Positions 9,525 to 17,599 of a stretch of DNA of 64,000 bases are shown here, one piece after another (the first letter of the stretch is position 1; every line of letters starts with the position of its first letter). Under the pieces are notes generated by a model. It made no database searches, had not been told where the DNA came from, and worked only from the letters and a program-made list of their open reading frames with translations. Source of the stretch: Magnetococcales bacterium WMHbinv6 (GTDB lineage Bacteria; Pseudomonadota; Magnetococcia; Magnetococcales; Magnetaquicoccaceae). The position numbers were made by a program, and so were the translations under genes. Where the stretch lies: the NCBI GenBank assembly GCA_002753135.1, contig PDZV01000018.1, forward strand, positions 1-64,000, written 5' to 3'.

Positions 9525-10360
9525 AGAAAAAACATTTCCAGGAAAACAGGCGCTCCGGCGAATTCAGCAAACGTATTGTCAGCACCATTTGGCAAGAGGT
9601 GCCCAGCGCAGAGAATGACTATCTGACCCAGGAAGCCTATTGCCACGGCTACAACCTGCTGGAGTTGATGGACAAACGCTCCTTTGAAGATGTGTTGCTG
9701 TTGTTGCTGCAAGGAGAATTGCCCTCGCCGGAACGCAAAGAGTTGCTCCGCAACTTGATGATTGGCCTCATCAATCCCGGCCCGCGCCATCCGGCCACCC
9801 GTGCTGCCATCATCGCCGGGGTTGGCAAGAGCGATCCCAAACATATTTTGCCCATTGCGCTGAGCCTGATGGGTGGTGATCACTTGGGGGCAGGTGAGGT
9901 AGCCAAGAGCATGGAATTTTTACGCTATCAGCTGAAAAAAGATCCCCGGCAGGTTGCGCAGGCGTTGCTGCAGGAGAGCCAGAGAGCAGAACAGGGAGAA
10001 GATTGGCTGCCTGCTGCCGGTTTCGGCAGCTGTTTTGGCGGCAGAGACCCAATGGCGCAAGCCATCGCCAGCAGATTGCTGGCACTGCCCGGAGCGGGCA
10101 AAGCGCTGCATTGGGGAGAGCTCTTCGCCGAAGAGTTGGCCACCCAACAGATGGGCTGGCGTATTCCCGGTGTTGCCGCCGCCGCTTTTCTCGACCTGAA
10201 CATTTCCGGTCTGCAATCCTGGATTGGAGCTGGACTTTTTCAACTGCTCTCTGCACCAGGACTTCTGGCCCATGGTCTGGAGTTTCATATGCAGCCGCTG
10301 ACGGCCTATCCGTTTCCGAGTGACGATCAATATGTGATTGAATGCGATGCCAAACCATAA
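9521..10360 (+). CDS. Citrate-synthase-like protein A (short, one active-site His altered)
   Basis: A 279-residue protein of the citrate synthase/citryl-CoA lyase fold, about two thirds of normal citrate synthase length. The first catalytic-His region is kept (SLMGGDHLGAGEVAKSMEF, compare HGGAN of the family). The normal GFGHR motif reads GFGSCFGGRDPMAQ, so Ser replaces the second His. The C-terminal FLDLNISG and SAPGLLAHGLE parallel the VDFYSG and RTPGWIAH segments of the family. It starts by ATGA overlap with the ThDP enzyme and overlaps the next gene. The reaction is not known. It may form a hetero-oligomer with protein B. Confidence 0.75.
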   Translation: MKKKHFQENRRSGEFSKRIVSTIWQEVPSAENDYLTQEAYCHGYNLLELMDKRSFEDVLLLLLQGELPSPERKELLRNLMIGLINPGPRHPATRAAIIAGVGKSDPKHILPIALSLMGGDHLGAGEVAKSMEFLRYQLKKDPRQVAQALLQESQRAEQGEDWLPAAGFGSCFGGRDPMAQAIASRLLALPGAGKALHWGELFAEELATQQMGWRIPGVAAAAFLDLNISGLQSWIGAGLFQLLSAPGLLAHGLEFHMQPLTAYPFPSDDQYVIECDAKP

Positions 10361-11171
10361 CAATACCTCATTCTGGGATCACCATCGTGCCATCATTCGC
10401 AGCCGCAAAGGGGGCTGGGTGGTCAATCAAGGGGTCTATAACCACAACTATTCGATGATGGATGATCTCTTGGGGCGGGTCTCTTTCGTGCGAGTCATGG
10501 TTTTGAATGCCACCGGTCGTCTGCCGGGCAAACGGCTGGGGGCCTGGTTTGATGCCTCGTTGCTCTGCACCAGTTGGCCGGATGCCCGCATCTGGTGTAA
10601 CCAGATCGGGGCGTTGGCAGGAACGCTGCGCACCTCACCGACAGCGGCCACCATGGCCGGCACGCTGGCCGCCGATTCCAGAGCCTATGGGGCCTTGACC
10701 GTGGTGGAGAGCATGCAGTTTCTGCTGCGCGCCCGGCAACAACTCTCTGACGGCATGCCGATCAGCGACATCATCGCGGCAGAGTACCGGCGCAAGGTTG
10801 GCCGTGGCTATATCACCGGCTATTCCCGTCCGATTGCCTCCGGGGATATTCGCATCCCTGCCCTGGAACGGCTGCGCAAACGGCTGGGTTTTGCCAAAAA
10901 AGCCCATCTGCAACTGGCTTTCCGCATTGGCAAAGAGCTGGCAAAACAGAATGGCGAACAAATCAACACCGCCGCCTATTTGGCCGCCTTTCTCGCCGAT
11001 CAGGCGTTCACTCCGGAAGAGGTGAAACGCATTTACGCCACCATGGTCTCCAGCGGGGTGCTGGCCTGTTATGCCGATACGAGAGACCGCCCGGCAGAGG
11101 CTTTTCTGCCACTGCGCTGCAGCGACGTCGAATACAAGGTCAAAGCAGCGCGTCCGGTTCCTGACCCTTGA
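10347..11171 (+). CDS. Citrate-synthase-like protein B (strongly diverged)
   Basis: A 274-residue second citrate-synthase-like protein. Its start overlaps the end of protein A by 14 bases (an upstream TTG at 10338 is also possible). Landmarks such as GGWVVNQGVYNHNYSMMDDLLG at the N-terminus, YGALTVVESMQFLLRA and TGYSRPIASGDIRIPALERL align by position with the HGGAN and GFGHR regions of citrate synthases. The catalytic His positions appear to be Tyr and Arg. It is therefore either catalytically inactive on its own or uses different chemistry. Pairing with protein A suggests an obligate heteromer. Family membership is my reading of weak motifs and should be tested by profile or structure. Confidence 0.65.
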   Translation: MPNHNNTSFWDHHRAIIRSRKGGWVVNQGVYNHNYSMMDDLLGRVSFVRVMVLNATGRLPGKRLGAWFDASLLCTSWPDARIWCNQIGALAGTLRTSPTAATMAGTLAADSRAYGALTVVESMQFLLRARQQLSDGMPISDIIAAEYRRKVGRGYITGYSRPIASGDIRIPALERLRKRLGFAKKAHLQLAFRIGKELAKQNGEQINTAAYLAAFLADQAFTPEEVKRIYATMVSSGVLACYADTRDRPAEAFLPLRCSDVEYKVKAARPVPDP

Positions 11172-11390
11172 TCCGCAACCGTCTCTGCTCTTTACTGCCC
11201 CTCTGTCAACTGATATGCTCCAAAAGTGTTGTCTTTGTTATCGGAAAACGCCCGCTCTTTGTGGCCACTTCTTGCCGATACACGAGCGATCACGATCTGA
11301 AAGCACGCCGTATAACGGTTTATGCTGTCACACGACATGCCTGCTCTTCAACCATGTCTCTGCCTTCAATCAAGCACAGGACCATGACAG

Positions 11391-14300
11391 ATGAGCCTTA
11401 CTGGTAGTTATCAGACCGAGGATATTCTCTACAGCAGCGAGCAGACCATCGTTTACCGGGGGAAAGACAAGCAGGGCAAACCGGTTATCCTCAAGGTACT
11501 CAACAATTCCCATCCAGACCCGGAACAACTGGCCCGGGTCAGGCTGGAGTATGCCTTGATCCGCCGTTTGCAAATCGGTTCCGAGCAGGAAAGCTCTGTC
11601 ATTCAAGCCTACGACCTGGTCAAACACCACAACAGCTTGATGATTGTCCTCGAGGATACCGGGGGCGATTCTTTGAGCCGTCATGCCCATGCGCAGCGAA
11701 TGGCCATGGATGCGTTTTTGCCCCTGGCCATCCAGATCAGCCACATTGTCGAAACCATTCACAAACAACTGGTCATCCATAAAGATATCAACCCATCCAA
11801 TATCATCTGGAACCGGCACAAAGGGTTGGTGCGCCTGATCGACTTCGGCATCTCCACCACCCTGACCAGAGCCCACATGGAGATATGGAACCAACAAGTT
11901 CTGGAAGGAACCCCCGCCTACCTTGCCCCGGAACAGACCGGGCGCATGAATCGCCCGGTCGATTTTCGTACCGATCTCTATTCACTCGGTGCCACCTTTT
12001 TTTATCTGTTGACCGGTGAGGCCCCCTTTAAAAAAGGCAACATTCTCGAACTGATTCATTGCCACCTGGCCAAACAGGCACAATTTTCGCCGGAACAGCA
12101 GAAAAACATCCCGGAAATGGTCGCGGCAATCGTCTTGAAGCTGTTGGCCAAAGAGGCCGAATCCCGCTATCAAACAGCCACAGGGCTGAAAAAAGATCTG
12201 CAAACCTGCCTGGAACATTGGCAACAGAACAGCTCTGTCCCTCTCTTTCCGATGGGGCTTGACGATGTTGCCGCACAGCTTGTTTTTTCCCAACGTCTGT
12301 TTGGTCGTGACCAGGAGTTGCAGATTCTGCGCGGGGCCTTTGATCGATCCCGGCGGGGAGAAAGCGGCTTTGTTTTTGTCACAGGCAATGCGGGCGTCGG
12401 CAAAAGCGCCCTGATCAACGAAACCGGCAGCCACGTCTTGTTGCATGGCGGTTTTTTTGTCTCCGGTAAATTCAATCAGTCGGAAGATAATACGCCCTAC
12501 GGTGCGATTATCTATGCCTTCAGGAGCCTGATGCGTCAACTGCTGACCGGCAACGATGAACAGCTCACCCTGTGGAAGGAGAAGCTCAGACCGCTCCTGG
12601 AGTCCCGAAGCGCCATTATCTGCCGGGCAATTCCTGAGCTGGAAATCATCATCGGCATACAAAATCACTCTTATGAGCTGTCACCAAACCAGTCACGGGA
12701 TCAATTCTATCTGGCTTTTCTCGATCTGGTCAAAACCATCAGCACCCAAGAGACACCATTGACCATCTTCATGGATGATCTGCAATGGTCCGACAACCAG
12801 TCTCTGCAGCTGCTGGAGCGGCTGGTGGAGGCACCAGACTTGATGCATTTTCTGCTGATTTGCGCCTGCCGTGACGAAGATGCTAAAAAAATGGCCCCGG
12901 TGCAGGCTTTCCGGCAATCGATCAGCAGAACGATGGCCTTCAGTCACACCATCCATCTGACCCCGTTGCAACCGGAAGATGTACGTCACCTCATCGCCGA
13001 TTCCACCCGTTATGATGCCCAGGAGGTGGAGGAACTCAGCGCAGTCTGCATCGAAAAGACAAACGGCAATCCCTTTTTTTTGAAACAGTTTTTGCTCTCT
13101 CTCTACAATGATGGCCTGCTTCATTTGGAAAACGGCGTCTGGCGTTGGCAACTGAGTGCCATTCGGCAACAAACGGTTACCGATAACGTGGTCAACCTGA
13201 TGACCGATAAAATCCGCAGCCAAAGTGCCCTCAATCAGGAATTGCTCAAAGTGGCCGCCTGTATCGGCCATACCTTTGATATCGAAACCTTGGCCAACGT
13301 TCTCGGCTGGAGCAAACAAGAGACAGCCGCCGCCTGTCAGGATATTTTGGAGGCCGGATTTATTTTACCCTTTGAAGGAGAACATAAACTGACAGCCTAT
13401 CTGGACAGCCCGAAGGTCAGTTATCAGTTTATCCATGATCGTGTCTATCAATCGGCCTATGCCCTGCTCAACAAAAGGCAAAAAACCAAAATTCATTACA
13501 AGATCGGCAAATTGTTGCAGCAGAATATTCCCTCCGCTGCCCATTCCATCCATTTGCTTCGGGCAACCAATCACCTGAATCTCAGTCAGTCGTTGATGCC
13601 TTCCCAGGAAAAATATCAACTGGCTGAGTTGAATCTGCGCGCCGGTCGTCAGGCCATGCTTTCGGCGGCACATCAGACCGCCTATCACTATTTTCAGTCT
13701 GGATTGTCCATTTTTGACCAGCAGGGATGGTCAACACACTACGATCTGGTGTTGCAACTGCACAATGCCTCTGCCCATGTGGCCTACGTCTCTGGCTTTT
13801 ATCATGACATGCCACGACTGGTACAAGCGGTGGAAGCGCATGCCAGATCCTTGCTCGACACGGTCTATATTCGGCGGGAAACACTCATCGCGCATACCTC
13901 GGCCATGCAGTTTTTTGCCGCACTGGAGAATGGACTCTCCCTGTTGCGCCTGTTGGAAGAAAAAATTCCAGACAGCGAACCCAGTGAAGAGGAGGTCGAC
14001 AACGCCTGGCAGCGATTGGATGGGCTCTTGGGTACAATTTCGGCAGAATCGTTGCTGAATCTGCCAGCCATTGGTGATTTTCAATCCGAATCGGTTCTGG
14101 ATGTCATCTCCAACATCGTGCCGGTTGCTGCCATCATCGGATCCCGATGGATGCCCTATCTGCTTATTGCAGGCATGCAGAAAATCATTCGCTCCGGCCA
14201 CTCCCCCTCCTCGGTTTTGATTGTCTGTGACTTTGCTGGCATGTGTCTGTGTGGTATCCGGGATGATATGGAGGCCGGCTACCAATTTGGCCAAGTGGCC

Positions 14301-16574
14301 ATGCGGTTGTTGGAAAAAAGCCAGAACGAGCAGCACAGAATGCGCCTCTTTTTCATGTACTCCAGCAACATCCGCCACTGGCATGAACATTATCTGAACA
14401 TTCTGTTGCCATCCTACAAAGATGGCATCAAAAATGGCTTGGATGTAGGGGATATTGAAAGTGTTTCCTATATTATTTACATCTATGTTGCACAATGCTT
14501 TTTCTTTGGTGAAACCCTCTCTGTCGCCGAAAAGCAGATTCAAGAATATCGCAACCAGTTGATCACCATCAAAAGTCTTTATTTGCTCGATTTTGTCGAC
14601 ATCATTCACCAGGCTGTGCTGAATTTGATGGGAAATTCCCTGACCCCGCATCTGCTTCTTGGTGAAAAATATAATGAAAAGGAGAAATTAGCAAAACTGA
14701 TTCAAACAGGTGGTACCACCATTCTCTGTAACGTTTATATCGCTTTATTGATGCTGCGCTATTTGTTCAGACAGTTTGACGATTGTGCAGCGTTGCTCAC
14801 CCAGGCAAATCATAATCTGATTGCACTGAAAGGAAGCGCACAGGTTCCCATTTTTTTATTTTTTGAAGCACTCTATTATCTGGCCGTATACCCGGAGGCC
14901 CCACCCGAACAGCAGACAAAGTGGCTGGAGAAGGTGGAAAACAATCACGCCCGCTTGCACAAATGGGCACAACACGGCCCGATGAACCTGGAACAGATGC
15001 TCCGACTGCTGGAGGCAGAACGGTTTCGCGTGCTGAAAAAAAATGCGCAAGCACAGGATGCCTACAACAAAGCGATTGCGTTGAGCAGGCAGCATGAATT
15101 CATCCTCTTTGAAGCGCTGGCGTTTGAACTGGCCGGTTATTTTTACCAGCAGCAGGGGATCAATCATCTGACCCGATACCATCTTGGCGAGGCGCGTTAT
15201 GCCTATGCCCGCTGGGGAGCCACGGCCAAAGTATTGAGTTTCGACTGGAGCTATCCAGGCTTTTTTCTCGATTCCAAGGGAAGTTATGCCAGCTCCAACC
15301 GGGAGATGCAACCATTCTCTCCCTGCCCCCGTTCCACAACCACCAAATCGATCACCGAAACCCTGGATCTGCCCAGCATTATTATGGCCTCGCAAGCCAT
15401 CTCGCGGGAGATTGATCTCAACAAACTGGTGCATCAGTTGTTGCTGATCGTGATGGAATATGCCGGTGCGCAGAGAAGTTGCCTGATTTCGGTTGAAAAC
15501 GGCCAATTGACCATGCTGGCACAGGTGACCGAGCGCGACCAACTGTATCAAACCTCTGAACAGTTCGACAATAAAAAGCGGGCTGATTTTTCGGAAGAAA
15601 TTGTCCGTTTTGCCATCCGTTCCAAAGAGTTTCTCGCCCTGGGTGATGTCACCAACGATTATCATTTTGCCCACACAGAGTATGTCCTGCGCAACAGATC
15701 AAAATCGATTCTCTGTGTCCCACTGGTCTACAACGGACAGGTCAACCGGGTGATCTATCTGGAAAACAACCTTGCAACACATGCGTTTACCCATTTTCAG
15801 GTTGAATCGGTCCGCATCCTGGGAGCGCAAGCAGCCATCTCCCTGACCAATGCCATGGTGATCAACGAACTGAAAAGCACCGAGCAAAAATTGTTGTTCG
15901 CCCAACAACAATCCCGTCATATTTCGCGCCATCAGCAAGTGATCCTGGAAAACGAACAAAAGCGCATTTCGCAAGAGATTCATGACGAATTGGGCAGCCT
16001 GCTGACCCGCGTCCGCATCGAAATTGAATTGTTGCTCGACGACATCGAACAAAATGCTGCTGTTGACGCCAAAGAGAGCTTGTCGGACATTTTGAACCAT
16101 ATCAATCAGGCCATGTTGACGACCAGACGCATCGCCTTTGCACTCCGTCCCAAAACACTCGACCAATGTGGCCTGCTTCCTGCTCTGGAATGGCAGGCGG
16201 CCAAGTATAAACATCTCTTTGCCACGCGCATCGATCCGAACTCAAAAAATATTCGCTTCGACGATGAACGGGAAATTGCCCTTTTCCGTATCGGGCAGGA
16301 GGCAATCACCAATATCGTGCGCCATGCCTCGGCTTCACAGGTGACATTGTTTTTGGATGCAGTCGATGACACGATTATTTTCAGCATAAGCGATGACGGT
16401 CGTGGTATCGATTTACAAAAAAGCTTTAAAGTCACTATGGGCATCCAAGGTATGCGAGAACGAGCCAAACAGTTGGACGGACAGGTACAAATCTGCAAGA
16501 ATAGCTCTGGCGGCACCCGGGTTGAGGTGACCATTCCCCGAAAAATTGACGAAAAATTTGAGGTGTTATCGTGA
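11391..16574 (+). CDS. Giant hybrid signalling protein: Ser/Thr kinase, ATPase, GAF, histidine kinase
   Basis: A single 1727-residue chain. Residues 1-270 are a Ser/Thr protein kinase (HKDINPSNIIW near 130, DFG near 150, GTPAYLAPEQTGR). Residues about 310-600 are an AAA-type predicted ATPase with Walker A GNAGVGKSAL near 332 and FMDDLQWSD as Walker B. A long helical, repeat-like middle part spans about 650-1300, and a GAF domain spans about 1330-1490. A NarX-type dimerisation domain has the phospho-acceptor His in QEIHDELGSLL near 1530. A HATPase domain lies at the end (GQEAITNIVRHA, SDDGRGID, MGIQGMRERA). This multikinase architecture is known from cyanobacteria and other bacteria. The GTG of the response regulator overlaps its stop, so they form a two-component pair. 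Confidence 0.93.
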   Translation: MSLTGSYQTEDILYSSEQTIVYRGKDKQGKPVILKVLNNSHPDPEQLARVRLEYALIRRLQIGSEQESSVIQAYDLVKHHNSLMIVLEDTGGDSLSRHAHAQRMAMDAFLPLAIQISHIVETIHKQLVIHKDINPSNIIWNRHKGLVRLIDFGISTTLTRAHMEIWNQQVLEGTPAYLAPEQTGRMNRPVDFRTDLYSLGATFFYLLTGEAPFKKGNILELIHCHLAKQAQFSPEQQKNIPEMVAAIVLKLLAKEAESRYQTATGLKKDLQTCLEHWQQNSSVPLFPMGLDDVAAQLVFSQRLFGRDQELQILRGAFDRSRRGESGFVFVTGNAGVGKSALINETGSHVLLHGGFFVSGKFNQSEDNTPYGAIIYAFRSLMRQLLTGNDEQLTLWKEKLRPLLESRSAIICRAIPELEIIIGIQNHSYELSPNQSRDQFYLAFLDLVKTISTQETPLTIFMDDLQWSDNQSLQLLERLVEAPDLMHFLLICACRDEDAKKMAPVQAFRQSISRTMAFSHTIHLTPLQPEDVRHLIADSTRYDAQEVEELSAVCIEKTNGNPFFLKQFLLSLYNDGLLHLENGVWRWQLSAIRQQTVTDNVVNLMTDKIRSQSALNQELLKVAACIGHTFDIETLANVLGWSKQETAAACQDILEAGFILPFEGEHKLTAYLDSPKVSYQFIHDRVYQSAYALLNKRQKTKIHYKIGKLLQQNIPSAAHSIHLLRATNHLNLSQSLMPSQEKYQLAELNLRAGRQAMLSAAHQTAYHYFQSGLSIFDQQGWSTHYDLVLQLHNASAHVAYVSGFYHDMPRLVQAVEAHARSLLDTVYIRRETLIAHTSAMQFFAALENGLSLLRLLEEKIPDSEPSEEEVDNAWQRLDGLLGTISAESLLNLPAIGDFQSESVLDVISNIVPVAAIIGSRWMPYLLIAGMQKIIRSGHSPSSVLIVCDFAGMCLCGIRDDMEAGYQFGQVAMRLLEKSQNEQHRMRLFFMYSSNIRHWHEHYLNILLPSYKDGIKNGLDVGDIESVSYIIYIYVAQCFFFGETLSVAEKQIQEYRNQLITIKSLYLLDFVDIIHQAVLNLMGNSLTPHLLLGEKYNEKEKLAKLIQTGGTTILCNVYIALLMLRYLFRQFDDCAALLTQANHNLIALKGSAQVPIFLFFEALYYLAVYPEAPPEQQTKWLEKVENNHARLHKWAQHGPMNLEQMLRLLEAERFRVLKKNAQAQDAYNKAIALSRQHEFILFEALAFELAGYFYQQQGINHLTRYHLGEARYAYARWGATAKVLSFDWSYPGFFLDSKGSYASSNREMQPFSPCPRSTTTKSITETLDLPSIIMASQAISREIDLNKLVHQLLLIVMEYAGAQRSCLISVENGQLTMLAQVTERDQLYQTSEQFDNKKRADFSEEIVRFAIRSKEFLALGDVTNDYHFAHTEYVLRNRSKSILCVPLVYNGQVNRVIYLENNLATHAFTHFQVESVRILGAQAAISLTNAMVINELKSTEQKLLFAQQQSRHISRHQQVILENEQKRISQEIHDELGSLLTRVRIEIELLLDDIEQNAAVDAKESLSDILNHINQAMLTTRRIAFALRPKTLDQCGLLPALEWQAAKYKHLFATRIDPNSKNIRFDDEREIALFRIGQEAITNIVRHASASQVTLFLDAVDDTIIFSISDDGRGIDLQKSFKVTMGIQGMRERAKQLDGQVQICKNSSGGTRVEVTIPRKIDEKFEVLS

Positions 16575-17200
16575 TAAGGGTATTTCTTATTGATGATCAC
16601 GAAGTTTTACGTGAAGGTCTCAAAAAAATTCTCAGCAGACAGCACGATATTTTGGTGGTCGGCGAAGCCGGCAGCGGGCGGGAGGCAGTACGTGCCCTGC
16701 GTTCACTGGAAGTGGATGTGATTATTCTCGACATCACCTTGCCGGATTCGGACGGTCTGGAGGTTCTCAACCGCATTCTGGGCTTGAAACAGGATGTGTC
16801 GGTATTGGTCTACACCATGCACGAGGAGATTCCTCTGGCCATTCCCTTCCTGAAAGCGGGTGCCAAAGGCTTTTTATCGAAAGTAGCCCCATCAAAAACA
16901 TTAATTGAAGGTATTCGCCAGGTTTATAAAAAGAAAAAATTTCTCACACCGCAAGTCGGTGAGGCTTTGCTGCAAAGCTGGCAGCAAGGAGAAACACCCC
17001 TCACGCACAGCGCCCTTTCCAATCGGGAGTTTACCGTTTTTCGCCTGCTTGCCTCGGGAAAAATGGTCACAGAGATTGCCACGGAACTGGGCGTAACCAA
17101 ATCCACGGTTTCGACGCACAGAAGGAATATTCTGGAAAAAATGGGCTTAAAATCAACCAGCTCACTGATGCGCTATGCCATCGAACACAAGCTCATCTAG
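16571..17200 (+). CDS. NarL/FixJ-type response regulator
   Basis: A 209-residue regulator. The receiver domain begins IRVFLIDDHEVLREGL with acidic residues at 8-9, the phospho-acceptor Asp in VIILDITLPDSDG near residue 53, and Lys in GAKGFLSK near 102. A LuxR-type helix-turn-helix covers about 145-205 (SNREFTVFRLLASGKMVTEI, then TKSTVSTHRRNILEKM). It starts at a GTG overlapping the histidine kinase stop (GTGA). It is the likely output of the giant kinase. Target genes are unknown; the adjacent ThDP/citrate-synthase-like operon and the acyl-ACP genes are obvious candidates. Its stop codon lies in the end of a MITE-like element. Confidence 0.93.
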   Translation: MIRVFLIDDHEVLREGLKKILSRQHDILVVGEAGSGREAVRALRSLEVDVIILDITLPDSDGLEVLNRILGLKQDVSVLVYTMHEEIPLAIPFLKAGAKGFLSKVAPSKTLIEGIRQVYKKKKFLTPQVGEALLQSWQQGETPLTHSALSNREFTVFRLLASGKMVTEIATELGVTKSTVSTHRRNILEKMGLKSTSSLMRYAIEHKLI

Positions 17201-17346
17201 GGCGTGTTGACATTTGGCCTCGGAGCCTTGCTCCTGCATTGCGGGGAGGCTCCGCTGCTCACCTGCGACCGTGCATGCTGCGCTGCTCGCCTGGCCCTGC
17301 CTTGTCTGAAGGCCAGCGAGCCTCACAAACAGGTCAATACCCCCTA
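17198..17346. repeat. MITE-like element 1 with imperfect terminal inverted repeats
   Basis: A 149-base segment bounded by TAGGGCGTGTTGACA (left) and the complement of TAGGGGGTATTGACC (right), matching at 12 of 15 positions. Internal hairpins are CGGAGCCT/AGGCTCCG (17221-17228, 17247-17254) and GCTCGCCTGGCC pairing with GGCCAGCGAGC further right. It carries no gene. It lies exactly between two convergent genes and may also terminate both. The TAG stop codons of the response regulator and of the acyl carrier protein are both formed by its ends. Confidence 0.6.
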
Positions 17347-17568
17347 AAGCAACTCTTTGACCGTCAAAACAATCAACTCAACGCTCATCATTTCGGCAAT
17401 CTGTTCCTCGCTGAAGGTAATCTCCAGCTGTTGCTCCAGAGCCAGGATCAGATTCATATGTTTAAGAGAGTCCCAGGAGGGGATGGTATCCGGGGATGAG
17501 CTATCCTGCACGCTCTCCACCGGCACTTCCATCACATCGGCAATGATTTGTTTGATTTTTGCTTCCAT
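17344..17568 (-). CDS. Acyl carrier protein
   Basis: A 74-residue acyl carrier protein. Phosphopantetheine attachment is at Ser34 in SWDSLKHMNLI. It is acidic and four-helix-like, with the usual length. It is not the housekeeping AcpP type, since it lacks the DSLDTVELVM core. It lies 31 bases downstream of the FkbH-like gene, which in other systems loads a glycerate-derived unit onto such a carrier protein. It therefore probably carries the intermediate of a small dedicated pathway. Its TAG stop comes from the end of the adjacent MITE-like repeat. Confidence 0.9.
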   Translation of the reverse strand: MEAKIKQIIADVMEVPVESVQDSSSPDTIPSWDSLKHMNLILALEQQLEITFSEEQIAEMMSVELIVLTVKELL

Positions 17569-17599
17569 GGTTTACTCGCAATCGAAAAATGGCTGTCTG

